Positions 19,411 through 27,990 of a stretch of 64,000 nt of DNA are shown piece after piece. The first letter of the stretch is position 1; every line of letters starts with the position of its first letter. This DNA is from Chitinophagaceae bacterium UBA1931. GTDB taxonomy: Bacteria > Bacteroidota > Bacteroidia > Chitinophagales > Chitinophagaceae. A program made the translations under genes and the position numbers. The stretch is from the NCBI GenBank assembly GCA_002337125.1, contig DDFJ01000004.1, positions 1,725,889-1,789,888 on the forward strand, written 5' to 3'. The notes below the pieces were generated by a model. That model was not told where the DNA came from and made no database searches. It was given only the letters and a program-made list of their open reading frames with translations.

Positions 19411-20397
19411 TTATTTTCTTATGGTGTAAGAATATATGAGCTTACCAGTATAATCAACTGTTTGCAACAGCAAATCGTTTGCAGTTACAGACAGCACAAA
19501 AAATCCATATTCAGATGCAGCGAATTTGCTGCCGTTAATCAATTGTACAGGTGTTCTTTCAGATGCTGCACCTGAAATCACCTGCTGCATTTTTCCTGCA
19601 GGAATAATATGCTGCAAACTATGTTCATGCCCCGACAAATAAACATCCACACCTGTTTTATCGAACAAAGGCTTGAGCGATGCACGTATTGCTTTTGTAT
19701 CATAAGCATCTGTGCGGCTTCCGCCAGTATAGAAAGGGTGATGACCCACCACTATTTTCCATTTAATGAAAGGAGATGGATCGCTTAATACTTTTTCCAT
19801 CCACTTTTTTTGTTTTGCTGAATCCTGTGTTCTTACATTAGGACCGTATTCGGCATTGCTGTAAAATTCCGGAATCAGCGGATTAGTGTCAATGAATACA
19901 AACAACACCTGTTGCGTTGTATCGCCATTGATGGCAATTTTTTTTGAATAATAACGTGCAGGCATTTGCCAGCGCCTGCTGATGGTTGAATATTTTACCT
20001 GCGCATCAGGATTACTTTTATAATCATGATTGCCCAGTACAGGATACCAATCCCATTGTAAACGGAAATCGGTATAAATATTTTCGAATGAATAATGCCA
20101 CGAAGGATCCCATTCGCTTCTTACGCCGCTTGGATAAAAATTATCGCCTGTTGAAATGGTGAATTGTGATTGAACAAGATTAGCTGTCTTTCCCATCTGC
20201 ACAGCCACTTCACGCTGATGATCGGCACCATTTCTACCCCAATCACCCATTACAAGAAAGTTCAGCGCTTTTGCTTTGTATGTAACCACAGCATCAGCCG
20301 TCGGTTTATCAGAAGAATCTTTATAATAAACCTGCGCTCTCGCAGAAAAGCTAAAGAGAGAGAATAAAATAAATAGTGAAAGAAGAGATTTCATCAT
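19411..20397 (-). CDS. Purple-acid-phosphatase-like metallophosphoesterase, exported
   Basis: 328 aa with a signal peptide (residues 1-21, ending SARAQ). All five metal motifs of purple acid phosphatases/type-5 acid phosphatases are visible: VMGDWGRNG (about residue 49), STGDNFY (about 84), VLGNHDYKS (about 122), VVGHHPFYTGG (about 218) and LSGHEHSLQH (about 254). The Tyr next to the GNHD motif (GNHDY) and the short length resemble the small mammalian-type enzymes. It would remove phosphate in the periplasm. Two bp separate it from the lyase-like gene, then iolJ follows, so inositol phosphates are a reasonable substrate hypothesis; generic phosphomonoesters are the alternative. A second ATG lies 3 bp inside. 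Confidence 0.88.
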   Translation of the reverse strand: MMKSLLSLFILFSLFSFSARAQVYYKDSSDKPTADAVVTYKAKALNFLVMGDWGRNGADHQREVAVQMGKTANLVQSQFTISTGDNFYPSGVRSEWDPSWHYSFENIYTDFRLQWDWYPVLGNHDYKSNPDAQVKYSTISRRWQMPARYYSKKIAINGDTTQQVLFVFIDTNPLIPEFYSNAEYGPNVRTQDSAKQKKWMEKVLSDPSPFIKWKIVVGHHPFYTGGSRTDAYDTKAIRASLKPLFDKTGVDVYLSGHEHSLQHIIPAGKMQQVISGAASERTPVQLINGSKFAASEYGFFVLSVTANDLLLQTVDYTGKLIYSYTIRK

Positions 20398-20414
20398 TAT
20401 AAAAAATAATCAGA

Positions 20415-20444
20415 AAAAATCCCGGGGTTAGAAAACCCCGGGGG
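20415..20444 (-). terminator. GC-rich hairpin plus T-run after susD (attenuator or terminator)
   Basis: CCCGGGGTT (20421-20429) pairs perfectly with AACCCCGGG (20434-20442) around a 4-nt loop. Read on the minus strand, the stem is followed directly by ATTTTTT, as in an intrinsic terminator. Only about 17-23 bp separate it from the phosphatase start at 20397, which leaves no room for a separate promoter downstream. The genes from 20397 to 38 would therefore depend on read-through, giving SusCD a higher dose than the downstream enzymes. Confidence 0.75.
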
Positions 20445-20477
20445 AGATAAAAACTAACTGATCATATGATGTGGGTA

Positions 20478-22151
20478 TTAATACCCAGGGTTCTGTGTGA
20501 GTTTTGGATTTGCTGACAATGCAACAGTTGGTATAGGATATAATCTCCTGTACGTTTCTGTATTTGATTTGAAGCCGTAAATGGTTTCGTATTTGCCAAA
20601 ACGGATCATATCATTTCTATGCCAGAATTCCCATGCCAGTTCACGACTGCGTTCCTGGTACAGATCTTCCAGTGTTACTGTAGTCCATGCAGCAGAAGTT
20701 GAACGTTTTGAACGAATCATATTTACAAGTGAAACTGCAGTATGACCATTTGTTGCAGTACCGCCTCTCAGAATAGCTTCAGCTTTCATGAGGATGATAT
20801 CTGAAATACGGAACAGCGGAACGTCATTACCCTGGTTACGGCTTGCAGTGTTTGTATAATCAGCAAGGAACTTAATGTTTCTTGCACCCTGATTCCAGGC
20901 AATTTCATCATTACCGCAATCAAACAGCGCATCGTTTTGTCTTAACTTGATTGAAGTATCAAGCACGAGTGCATAATCAATACTTGTACTACCATCTGAT
21001 CCTGTATAGAACTGATCATAACCTTTTTTGGTTGTTCTAACCATAATTGGGTTGCCATCAGGCCAGTATTGAGGACCATATAACCATTGACCCAGGCGGA
21101 TGTCATTTGGATCGCTGAGGAAGTAGTTCAGGAAAGTTGACAATGTAGCTCTTGGACCGCTTGGCTTACTGTTTACAAGACCATTGCCAGAAGTACCGTT
21201 CATAATAGGATCAACATTGTTGCCAGCAGTTGAACCTGAATATTTATATCGGATACCGAGATTTCTGTTCAGGTCATAACGTGCAGGGAAATAGTATCCA
21301 CTTGAGGTGGCACCATCAAAAGGAATAGCAAAGATAAACTCCTTCATGGATGGACCATTGGTAGGATAAAACATCGACAGATAACTGCTTCTTGGTTCCA
21401 CCACATATTGTGAACCACCACCTGCATTCATTACACTGTCGCAGGCAGCAATACAATCATTCAACCTTGCAGTACCAGTATACACTTCAGCATTCAGGTA
21501 CAATTTTGCAAGTAAAGAAAATGCAAAATAGCGTGTAGGCTTGCCGTATGTTGTTGCGCCTGATGCTGTTTTCAGGTTGGGAAGAATTGATTTTAATTCT
21601 GATTCAATATAATTGAACACATCAGTTCTTGTGGCACGGGCTTTCAGTTCAGTCACTCCATACAATGTATCTAACGGCACACCACCGTAACCATCCATTA
21701 GCATAAAGAAGCCTAAAGCACGCATTGCTTTTACTTCAGCAATACCCGAAGATTTAGCAGCACCGTCAGGAGCATCTTTTAAAATGTACAAAGTCTGATT
21801 AGCCAACCCAACAAGGTAAGCAGCATCGGAGTAAGTTGAGTTTACCCATGGGTTATCCTTTGTCCATGTGTGGCGGTGTAATTCCTGGTACTTGTTACCA
21901 TCGTACCAGTTACCACCATAAGCTGGCAGAATGGATTCATCAGTTGATAAACTGAACGTTAACTGATCGCCCTGGTATATGTTACGCAGGTGCGTATAGA
22001 TTGGCCCGATAACCGACTGGAATTGTGCTTCCGTAGTTGGGAACACTGCCGGCGTGTATTCCGAGTTGGACACAACGTCCACTTTGTGGCAGGACTGCAT
22101 AGCGCCTGCTGCAACGATTGATGCAAAGAGAAAAACAAATATCTTTTTCAT
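20478..22151 (-). CDS. SusD/RagB family outer-membrane glycan-binding lipoprotein
   Basis: 557 aa lipoprotein. The signal peptide ends at a lipobox (AGAMQSC, Cys21), so the mature protein is lipidated and displayed on the outer membrane as the lid of its SusC partner. The N-terminal half is TPR-like (SGIAEVKAMRALGFFMLMDGYGGVPL is the typical RagB/SusD segment) and the C-terminal part has ISDIILMKAEAIL and LEDLYQERSRELAWEFWHR, the SusD_RagB hallmarks. It starts 22 bp after susC. Its ligand cannot be deduced from sequence; the operon points to an inositol- or mannose-containing molecule. Confidence 0.95.
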   Translation of the reverse strand: MKKIFVFLFASIVAAGAMQSCHKVDVVSNSEYTPAVFPTTEAQFQSVIGPIYTHLRNIYQGDQLTFSLSTDESILPAYGGNWYDGNKYQELHRHTWTKDNPWVNSTYSDAAYLVGLANQTLYILKDAPDGAAKSSGIAEVKAMRALGFFMLMDGYGGVPLDTLYGVTELKARATRTDVFNYIESELKSILPNLKTASGATTYGKPTRYFAFSLLAKLYLNAEVYTGTARLNDCIAACDSVMNAGGGSQYVVEPRSSYLSMFYPTNGPSMKEFIFAIPFDGATSSGYYFPARYDLNRNLGIRYKYSGSTAGNNVDPIMNGTSGNGLVNSKPSGPRATLSTFLNYFLSDPNDIRLGQWLYGPQYWPDGNPIMVRTTKKGYDQFYTGSDGSTSIDYALVLDTSIKLRQNDALFDCGNDEIAWNQGARNIKFLADYTNTASRNQGNDVPLFRISDIILMKAEAILRGGTATNGHTAVSLVNMIRSKRSTSAAWTTVTLEDLYQERSRELAWEFWHRNDMIRFGKYETIYGFKSNTETYRRLYPIPTVALSANPKLTQNPGY

Positions 22152-22173
22152 ACTTATGTTTTAAAAAGAATGA

Positions 22174-25100
22174 TTAAAAATTCACACTTACGCCTAACAT
22201 GATTGTACGTGTCTTAGGGTAGAAGTTGTTGTAATCAATACCCGGAGATGCGCCACCCATGTTAATTTCAGGATCAATTCCCTTATACTTTGTGATAACA
22301 GCAAGGTTGTTTACGGTTGTATATAAACGTAAGGAACTAACATAAGGGTTGCTGAGTTTAACGAGATAACCCAATGTTAAGTTATCGAAACGGATATAAG
22401 AACCATTTTCAATATACCTTGTAGAATAAGAGTTGTTCCTTGAATCAGTCATCTTGTCGCCGGAAGCATAAGATGAAATGTTATTCACTGCTGCATTTAC
22501 TGTATAAGACAGATCGGCACGTGTTGCATTAAATGTTTTATTACCAAACACACCACGAACAAAGAGGTTTAAATCAAAGTTTCTATACCTGAGTGTATTA
22601 CCCCATCCTAATAATACTTTTGGCTGAGGACTTCCTACATAGAAATAATCGGTACGGATTGCAGGAGAAGTTGTAAGTGAACCGTCGTGTTTCAGGAACT
22701 GTGAGTTTCCGTTTGCATCTTTTCCCGAATACATCAGGGAGAAAAACTGACCCAGAGGTTTACCCACTTTCAGGATTTGCAAAGTACTGTTTGTCTGGCC
22801 CGGACCTTCAGGATCAGAATACAAAACAGAGTCTGTATTCACACCGTATTTAGAAGGACCCTGCATATCAACAATCAGGTTTTTATTGAATGCAACGTTT
22901 ACGTTTGTATTCCATGAGAAATTGTTGGTTTTAACCGGTGTTGCATTAACTACCAGTTCAACACCCTTATTACTCATTTTACCACCGTTTGCCCAGATAC
23001 GACCACCTGGAACAAGTGTTGTACTTACAGAGTAGTTGAAAATCATGTTGGAGGTTACTTTTTCATAATAATCGAGCGAACCACCTAAACGGCCGTTAAA
23101 TAATGTAAAGTCAACACCAACGTTTTTGGTTTCAGTTTTTTCCCATTGCAGATCGGGGTTAGAACCTTGTGATACACCAATTGCACGGTCAAAGCTGCCT
23201 GCGTTGTAATAGGTACCCTGGCTCACAAATAACTGTTGTGCGGTATAAGCACCAAAGCCGAGAGCATTACCTGTAACACCATAGCTGGCTCTTAATTTAA
23301 GATCGCCGATTGCAGAAACCGACTGCATGAATTTTTCCTGGCTGATGCGCCAAGCCAGACCTATTGATGGGAAATAACCCCATTTTTTATTTGCACCAAA
23401 TACAGAGCTTCCATCTCTTCTTACTGAAGCCTGAACAAGGTAACGGTCATCGTAGTTGTAATTCAAACGTCCAAAGTCAGAGATAAAACGTGTTTTGCTG
23501 TAGTTATCTCCACCAAAGTCAATTGTATAACCTGAAACGGCCTGGTAGTTACCTAAGCTAAGGTTTTGGTAACCTGTATAATCAGATGCAAAGTTGGTAT
23601 TGGTTGTCTGGAATCCTTCGCCATTTACATTTTCCTGGAATGTATAACCAACAACGGCATTAATGCTGTGCTTGTTAAATTTCTTATCCCATGTTAAGAA
23701 CGATTCGGCATTGGTTGCTGTACTTTGATAAGTGTTCCTGATGGCCGCACCATTTGTTCCAAATACAGAACTGATAAGCCAGTGTGAAACGCCAATACCA
23801 GGATCGGGGTTATTGTAGAAGTTACCTGCTTTGTAGTTATCAGAATAATACTTATCATAATATTCACCATGCAGTGAATTTGTTTTCTGATACGACAAAT
23901 TGAGGTTGTATGTTAGGTTAAACGGAAGTTTAACTTCAGTTGTAAAGCCTCCCAGGAATGTGCTGTATTTCGAATTATCCTGTGCGTTGTTGATCAGCGA
24001 TACAGGGTTGAAATAACCGGTAGTATTAAAGTTTTCGAAATAAGAAACACCATCTGCTTTATATATCGGAGAAATTGGAAGATGCTTTGCAGCCTGGAGC
24101 AATACAACATTCTGAAGAGGAACATAATTTGCATTGCTGAATGAATTAGAAATATTCAGACCAAACTTCACTTTGTCATTCAATGCATATTGTTCTAAAC
24201 CAAGGCGGGCAATAACCCTGTTTAATTTACTCTTCAGCAAAATACCTTCTTTGTTCAGATAGTTCACACTTGCGCTGTAAGTGCTTTTATCCGTACCGCC
24301 GCTGAAAGAAATATTATGGTTTTGTGAAAATGCGCCTGAACGCTGAACAGCACTCATCCAGTCTGTATTTGCACCAAGATCATCACTTGGAGAGAATGAT
24401 GAATTGTTAGCAGTAATATAGGACCTGATACCTGCAGCATCCATTACTTTTAACTTGCTTGAAACCGCTTCAAATCCAACATTACCTGTGTAAGTTGTTT
24501 GTAAGCGACCTTTCTTTCCTTTTTTGGTTGTAACCATAATTACACCATTGGCAGCTTTGTTACCGTAGATAGCTGTTGCTGCAGCATCTTTTAACACATC
24601 TACAGAAGCAATATCATCAGGTGCAACCAATGCAATATCTGCACCGGGTACTCCATCAATTACATAAAACGGGCCACCGGGACTATTAATAGTCGAAGCA
24701 CCACGTAAAATAACTGCTGCGCCTTTGTTAGGGTCGCCGCTTGAAGTAATGTTCAAACCAGCTACTTTACCTTGTAACAACTGGCCAACATCGCTTATAA
24801 CACCACGTGTAAAATCTTCGGGCTTAATAGTAGTAATCGAGCTGGAAAGATTTTTCCTTGTGCTACGACCATAACCTACCACAACCACATCACTCAATGA
24901 CAATGTGGAAACAGAAAGTGTTACATCGTAAGATGCAGCACTGGTTACTTTTACTTCAGAAGCTGCAAATGAAACGGACGTAATCACCAATACATCTCCT
25001 TCTTTTGCTTCAATAGCAAACGCACCTTTGTCGTTTGTGGTAGTAGAAACTTTTGTTCCTTTTACAGTAACAGTTGCCAATGCAACAGGTACTCCTTTGT

Positions 25101-25230
25101 CATCTCTGACTGTTCCTTTTACTTGTTTTTGCTGTGCCTGTGCAGTAAATAGCGAAAGCGACAGCACAAATGTCAACAAAAGTGACAATCCATGGCGGCA
25201 AGTTAATTTTTGTTTTTGCATACTCAACAT
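22174..25230 (-). CDS. SusC/RagA family TonB-dependent outer-membrane transporter
   Basis: 1018 aa. A signal peptide (to about residue 33) is followed by a carboxypeptidase-regulatory-like domain beginning KGTVRDDKGVPVALATVTVKG (about 38-112), then the plug with DVVVVGYGRSTRKNLSSS and the SusC signature ATAIYGNKAANGVIMVTTKKG (about 215-235), and a 22-strand barrel ending in an aromatic-terminated strand (GVSVNF). It lacks an N-terminal STN domain, so it is not of the anti-sigma-signalling kind. It is the first gene of the operon and imports the ligand captured by SusD using TonB energy. An internal ATG at 25221 is an alternative start. Confidence 0.96.
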   Translation of the reverse strand: MLSMQKQKLTCRHGLSLLLTFVLSLSLFTAQAQQKQVKGTVRDDKGVPVALATVTVKGTKVSTTTNDKGAFAIEAKEGDVLVITSVSFAASEVKVTSAASYDVTLSVSTLSLSDVVVVGYGRSTRKNLSSSITTIKPEDFTRGVISDVGQLLQGKVAGLNITSSGDPNKGAAVILRGASTINSPGGPFYVIDGVPGADIALVAPDDIASVDVLKDAAATAIYGNKAANGVIMVTTKKGKKGRLQTTYTGNVGFEAVSSKLKVMDAAGIRSYITANNSSFSPSDDLGANTDWMSAVQRSGAFSQNHNISFSGGTDKSTYSASVNYLNKEGILLKSKLNRVIARLGLEQYALNDKVKFGLNISNSFSNANYVPLQNVVLLQAAKHLPISPIYKADGVSYFENFNTTGYFNPVSLINNAQDNSKYSTFLGGFTTEVKLPFNLTYNLNLSYQKTNSLHGEYYDKYYSDNYKAGNFYNNPDPGIGVSHWLISSVFGTNGAAIRNTYQSTATNAESFLTWDKKFNKHSINAVVGYTFQENVNGEGFQTTNTNFASDYTGYQNLSLGNYQAVSGYTIDFGGDNYSKTRFISDFGRLNYNYDDRYLVQASVRRDGSSVFGANKKWGYFPSIGLAWRISQEKFMQSVSAIGDLKLRASYGVTGNALGFGAYTAQQLFVSQGTYYNAGSFDRAIGVSQGSNPDLQWEKTETKNVGVDFTLFNGRLGGSLDYYEKVTSNMIFNYSVSTTLVPGGRIWANGGKMSNKGVELVVNATPVKTNNFSWNTNVNVAFNKNLIVDMQGPSKYGVNTDSVLYSDPEGPGQTNSTLQILKVGKPLGQFFSLMYSGKDANGNSQFLKHDGSLTTSPAIRTDYFYVGSPQPKVLLGWGNTLRYRNFDLNLFVRGVFGNKTFNATRADLSYTVNAAVNNISSYASGDKMTDSRNNSYSTRYIENGSYIRFDNLTLGYLVKLSNPYVSSLRLYTTVNNLAVITKYKGIDPEINMGGASPGIDYNNFYPKTRTIMLGVSVNF

Positions 25231-25754
25231 TGCTGTTAATTTTAAGTTTTAGAATCGGCTTCCCGGATATCGGATAAATGTTTTTATGACAGGTATTTGT
25301 TAAAAGACACTTTTAGTTTACCATTTCGACGCTTCTGATTTTTAATTCTGGAAATTTTACCTGGGATCTGCTGGAAAACAACCGTTAATCATTCGTTTAA
25401 TTTCACCAGGTCTTGCTGAAGATAAATTGCTTGCACTGTAAGGGAAGCCGTTTTGATTCGCTTCCCGTAACCGGTTTATATCATGTTCCGCATTTCTTGA
25501 ATCAATGTTTTCAATAACGTAGGGTGAGTATCTGTTAATACCGTCCTGCCGTTTCTGCAAACATGTGCGGCTTTTAGCTTCATGATAAAGTCCACTTCTC
25601 ATTTCTATATTCAGGCAATCGTTTTAATGGCAATTATTGTTTCTGATGGAAAATTGGTTTTTTTTTGGGATAACTTGTATGAAAACAATCCGATTTATTT
25701 ACGAAACCGTTTTCGGAATTTGTAGATTTACATGAATTTTCAGACCCTCTTATC
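25231..25754. other. 524-bp divergent intergenic region between susC and the LacI-family gene
   Basis: It should contain the promoter of the 16-gene operon on the minus strand and the regulator promoter on the plus strand. A CG-centred palindrome sits at 25702-25715. For the regulator, TTG (25675-25677), an 18-bp spacer and TATTTACG (25696-25703) are a weak Bacteroidota-type match overlapping the palindrome. I found no convincing TAnnTTTG box upstream of susC. An 81-codon open frame at 25357-25602 (minus) has no recognisable similarity and is not called a gene; its 3' end lies about 126 bp from the susC start, so it could be a remnant or a leader. Confidence 0.5.
25702..25715. promoter_or_regulatory. 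Putative LacI-family operator
   Basis: CGAAACCGTTTTCG matches its own reverse complement at 12 of 14 positions and is centred on CG, the typical geometry of LacI/PurR/CcpA-family operators. It lies 39 bp upstream of the LacI-family start codon and about 470 bp upstream of susC. Autoregulation is the simplest reading; control of the operon through a longer loop or a second weaker site is possible. Confidence 0.6.
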
Positions 25755-26783
25755 ATGCAACCAGAGCAAATAAAGAAAGTTAATATTAAAGAACTTGCAC
25801 GGCTATTGTCGCTGTCAACTGCTACAGTATCAAAAGCATTAAAAGACAGCTATGAAATAAGCGAGCAAACCAAGAAGAAAGTACAGGAGGCTGCATTAAA
25901 ATACAATTACACACCCAACCCATACGCCAGCAGCTTACGAAAGAAAAAAAGCAAAACCATTGCCGTTGTTCTGCCCGAGGTTGATGACAATTATTTCTCA
26001 CTTGCAATAAAGGGTATACAGGCAATTGCCGAAGAAAAGGGCTATCATTTGCTCATGTATCTTTCGCATGAAAAATTAAGTATTGAGAAAGCAATTATTG
26101 ATGCCTGTACAAGCGGAAGAGTGGATGGAGTGCTGATTTCGATTTCAAAGGAAAGCAATACAGCATCTCACCTTAACCAGTTGATTGCTGAACAGATTCC
26201 CGTTGTATTCTTTGACAGGGCAATGGATGTTTTTGAAGCACCAAGAGTCATCACCAACGACTTTGAAAGTGGTTACTATGCTGCAAACCTGCTTTTGGAA
26301 AAAGGTTGTAAAAAACCTGTTTTCCTTTCTGTTTCGTCCAGTTTGCCCATTTGCAACCTGAGGGCAGAAGGTTTTTTGAAAGCTCTTACTGATGCAGGAT
26401 TTAAAGGAAAAGCAAATGATCAGTTGATTTATTGTGATGGAACTGATGCCGAAAACTATGCACAGGTTAAAAAACTGCTGAAAAGTAAAAAAAGGCCCGA
26501 TGCTGTTGTAGGTTCAGTTGAGCGATTAGCCATCCATGCCTATTTTGCCTGCCAGGAACTTGGACTTACAATTCCAAAAGACCTTAAGGTTGTTGCGTTT
26601 TCATCACTAGAAATAGCGCCAATCCTGAATCCTTCTTTATCAACCATTACACAACCTGCGTTTGAAACAGGTAAAAAGGCTGCAGAAATTTTATTTTCCA
26701 ATATTGAAAAGCCCGGCAAAGTAAAAGCTTCTGAAACCTTTATTCTGCCAACAGCATATTTTGAGCGGGGATCAACCTTATAG
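25755..26783 (+). CDS. LacI-family transcriptional regulator of the inositol/glycan operon
   Basis: 342 aa. Residues 8-30 (NIKELARLLSLSTATVSKAL) are a LacI-type helix-turn-helix, followed by the hinge helix YTPNPYASSLRKKKSKTIAVVLPE and a periplasmic-binding-protein-like sensor domain with VDGVLISI, PVVFFDRAMD and VVAFSSLEIAPILNPSLSTI. It is the only regulator near the 25-kb operon and is divergent from it, so it most probably senses inositol or a sugar released by the operon enzymes. Whether it represses or activates cannot be read from the sequence. An operator-like palindrome lies 39 bp upstream. Confidence 0.92.
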   Translation: MQPEQIKKVNIKELARLLSLSTATVSKALKDSYEISEQTKKKVQEAALKYNYTPNPYASSLRKKKSKTIAVVLPEVDDNYFSLAIKGIQAIAEEKGYHLLMYLSHEKLSIEKAIIDACTSGRVDGVLISISKESNTASHLNQLIAEQIPVVFFDRAMDVFEAPRVITNDFESGYYAANLLLEKGCKKPVFLSVSSSLPICNLRAEGFLKALTDAGFKGKANDQLIYCDGTDAENYAQVKKLLKSKKRPDAVVGSVERLAIHAYFACQELGLTIPKDLKVVAFSSLEIAPILNPSLSTITQPAFETGKKAAEILFSNIEKPGKVKASETFILPTAYFERGSTL

Positions 26784-26878
26784 TAAATTCATAACACATC
26801 AAATTGATTAGCGTACTGAAATCTTTTTCAGCATAGAAATTCACTTTCACCAATCAGTTATCTTCCTCAACAAATCTT

Positions 26879-26886
26879 TATTTTTG
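26879..26886 (+). promoter_or_regulatory. Putative -7 box (TATTTTTG) for the deoxyhypusine-synthase-like gene
   Basis: TATTTTTG is an exact match to the Bacteroidota -7 consensus TAnnTTTG, about 60-66 bp upstream of the start codon. A good -33 TTG at the usual distance is not seen. A small inverted repeat (TCCCG-6 nt-CGGGA, 26902-26917) lies in the predicted leader. Confidence 0.4.
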
Positions 26887-26946
26887 CGGCCTCGCAATGT
26901 CTCCCGGATAGTCGGGATCTGAAGGCGGTCTTTATTACTAAATAAA

Positions 26947-27927
26947 ATGTTTATGAACAAAGGACCCGTTTCACAATTCATCCAGCATCATTACCGTCAT
27001 TTTAACTCAGCTGCTTTGATGGATGCTGCCAAAGGTTACGAAGCACACTTAGCCGATGGTGGTAAAATGATGATTACACTTGCAGGTGCAATGAGTACTG
27101 CAGAACTTGGTTTAAGTCTTGCAGAAATGATCAGGCAGGATAAAGTACAAATCATCAGTTGTACCGGTGCTAACCTGGAAGAAGATGTGATGAACCTTGT
27201 AGCACACAGTCATTACAAACGTGTACCCAACTATCGTGATCTTACACCGCAGGAAGAATGGGATTTACTCGAACATCATTACAACCGTGTAACTGATACC
27301 TGTATTCCTGAAGAAGAAGCTTTCCGCCGCCTGCAAAAGCATTTGGAAAAGCAATGGAAAGAAGCTGAAGCAAAAGGTGAACGTTATTTCCCTCATGAGT
27401 TTTTATACAAAGTTGTATTGAGTGGTGATCTGCAGCAGTATTATGAAATTGATCCAAAAGACAGCTGGATCATTGCTGCAGCAGAAAAAAATATTCCGAT
27501 TGTTGTACCCGGTTGGGAAGACAGCACAACAGGAAACATCTTTGCAAGCTATGTGATCAAAAACGAACTGAAAGCTAGCACCGTTAAAAGCGGTATCGAA
27601 TACATGGTTTGGTTAACAGAATGGTACAGGCAAAACAGTGGTGGCAAAGGTGTTGGTTTCTTCCAGATTGGTGGTGGTATTGCCGGCGATTTCCCGATTT
27701 GTGTTGTGCCGATGATGTACCAGGATCTTGAATGGCATGATGTTCCTTTCTGGAGTTATTTCTGCCAGATCAGTGATTCAACAACTTCTTATGGCTCGTA
27801 CAGTGGTGCTGTGCCCAATGAAAAAATTACCTGGGGCAAGCTCGACATCAACACACCAAAATTCATTGTAGAAAGTGATGCAACCATTGTTGCTCCGCTG
27901 ATGTTTGCATGGATTCTTGGCTGGTAA
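26947..27927 (+). CDS. Deoxyhypusine synthase family protein
   Basis: 326 aa (or 324 from the ATG at 26953). The fold of deoxyhypusine synthase is evident: MITLAGAMSTAELGL, IISCTGANLEEDVMNLVAHSHY, the NAD/spermidine region with VVPGWEDSTTGNIFASY and FFQIGGGIAGDFP, and the C-terminal ITWGKLD whose Lys298 aligns with the lysine that carries the aminobutyl group in the eukaryotic enzyme. Bacteria lack eIF5A, so the acceptor must differ; a polyamine such as putrescine (homospermidine-type synthesis) is the usual proposal for bacterial members. It stands alone, with a terminator immediately after. Confidence 0.88.
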   Translation: MFMNKGPVSQFIQHHYRHFNSAALMDAAKGYEAHLADGGKMMITLAGAMSTAELGLSLAEMIRQDKVQIISCTGANLEEDVMNLVAHSHYKRVPNYRDLTPQEEWDLLEHHYNRVTDTCIPEEEAFRRLQKHLEKQWKEAEAKGERYFPHEFLYKVVLSGDLQQYYEIDPKDSWIIAAAEKNIPIVVPGWEDSTTGNIFASYVIKNELKASTVKSGIEYMVWLTEWYRQNSGGKGVGFFQIGGGIAGDFPICVVPMMYQDLEWHDVPFWSYFCQISDSTTSYGSYSGAVPNEKITWGKLDINTPKFIVESDATIVAPLMFAWILGW

Positions 27928-27954
27928 TTCAGCAGTGTATTTTGTTGAAATAAA

Positions 27955-27990
27955 AAGAGCCGGTGCAAAACACCGGCTCTTTCATTTTTA
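27955..27990. terminator. Bidirectional terminator between convergent genes
   Basis: AAGAGCCGGTG (27955-27965) pairs perfectly with CACCGGCTCTT (27971-27981) around a 5-nt loop; it is followed by TTCATTTTTATT on the plus strand and by T-rich sequence on the minus strand. It separates the convergent deoxyhypusine-synthase-like and GHL10 genes. Confidence 0.9.
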
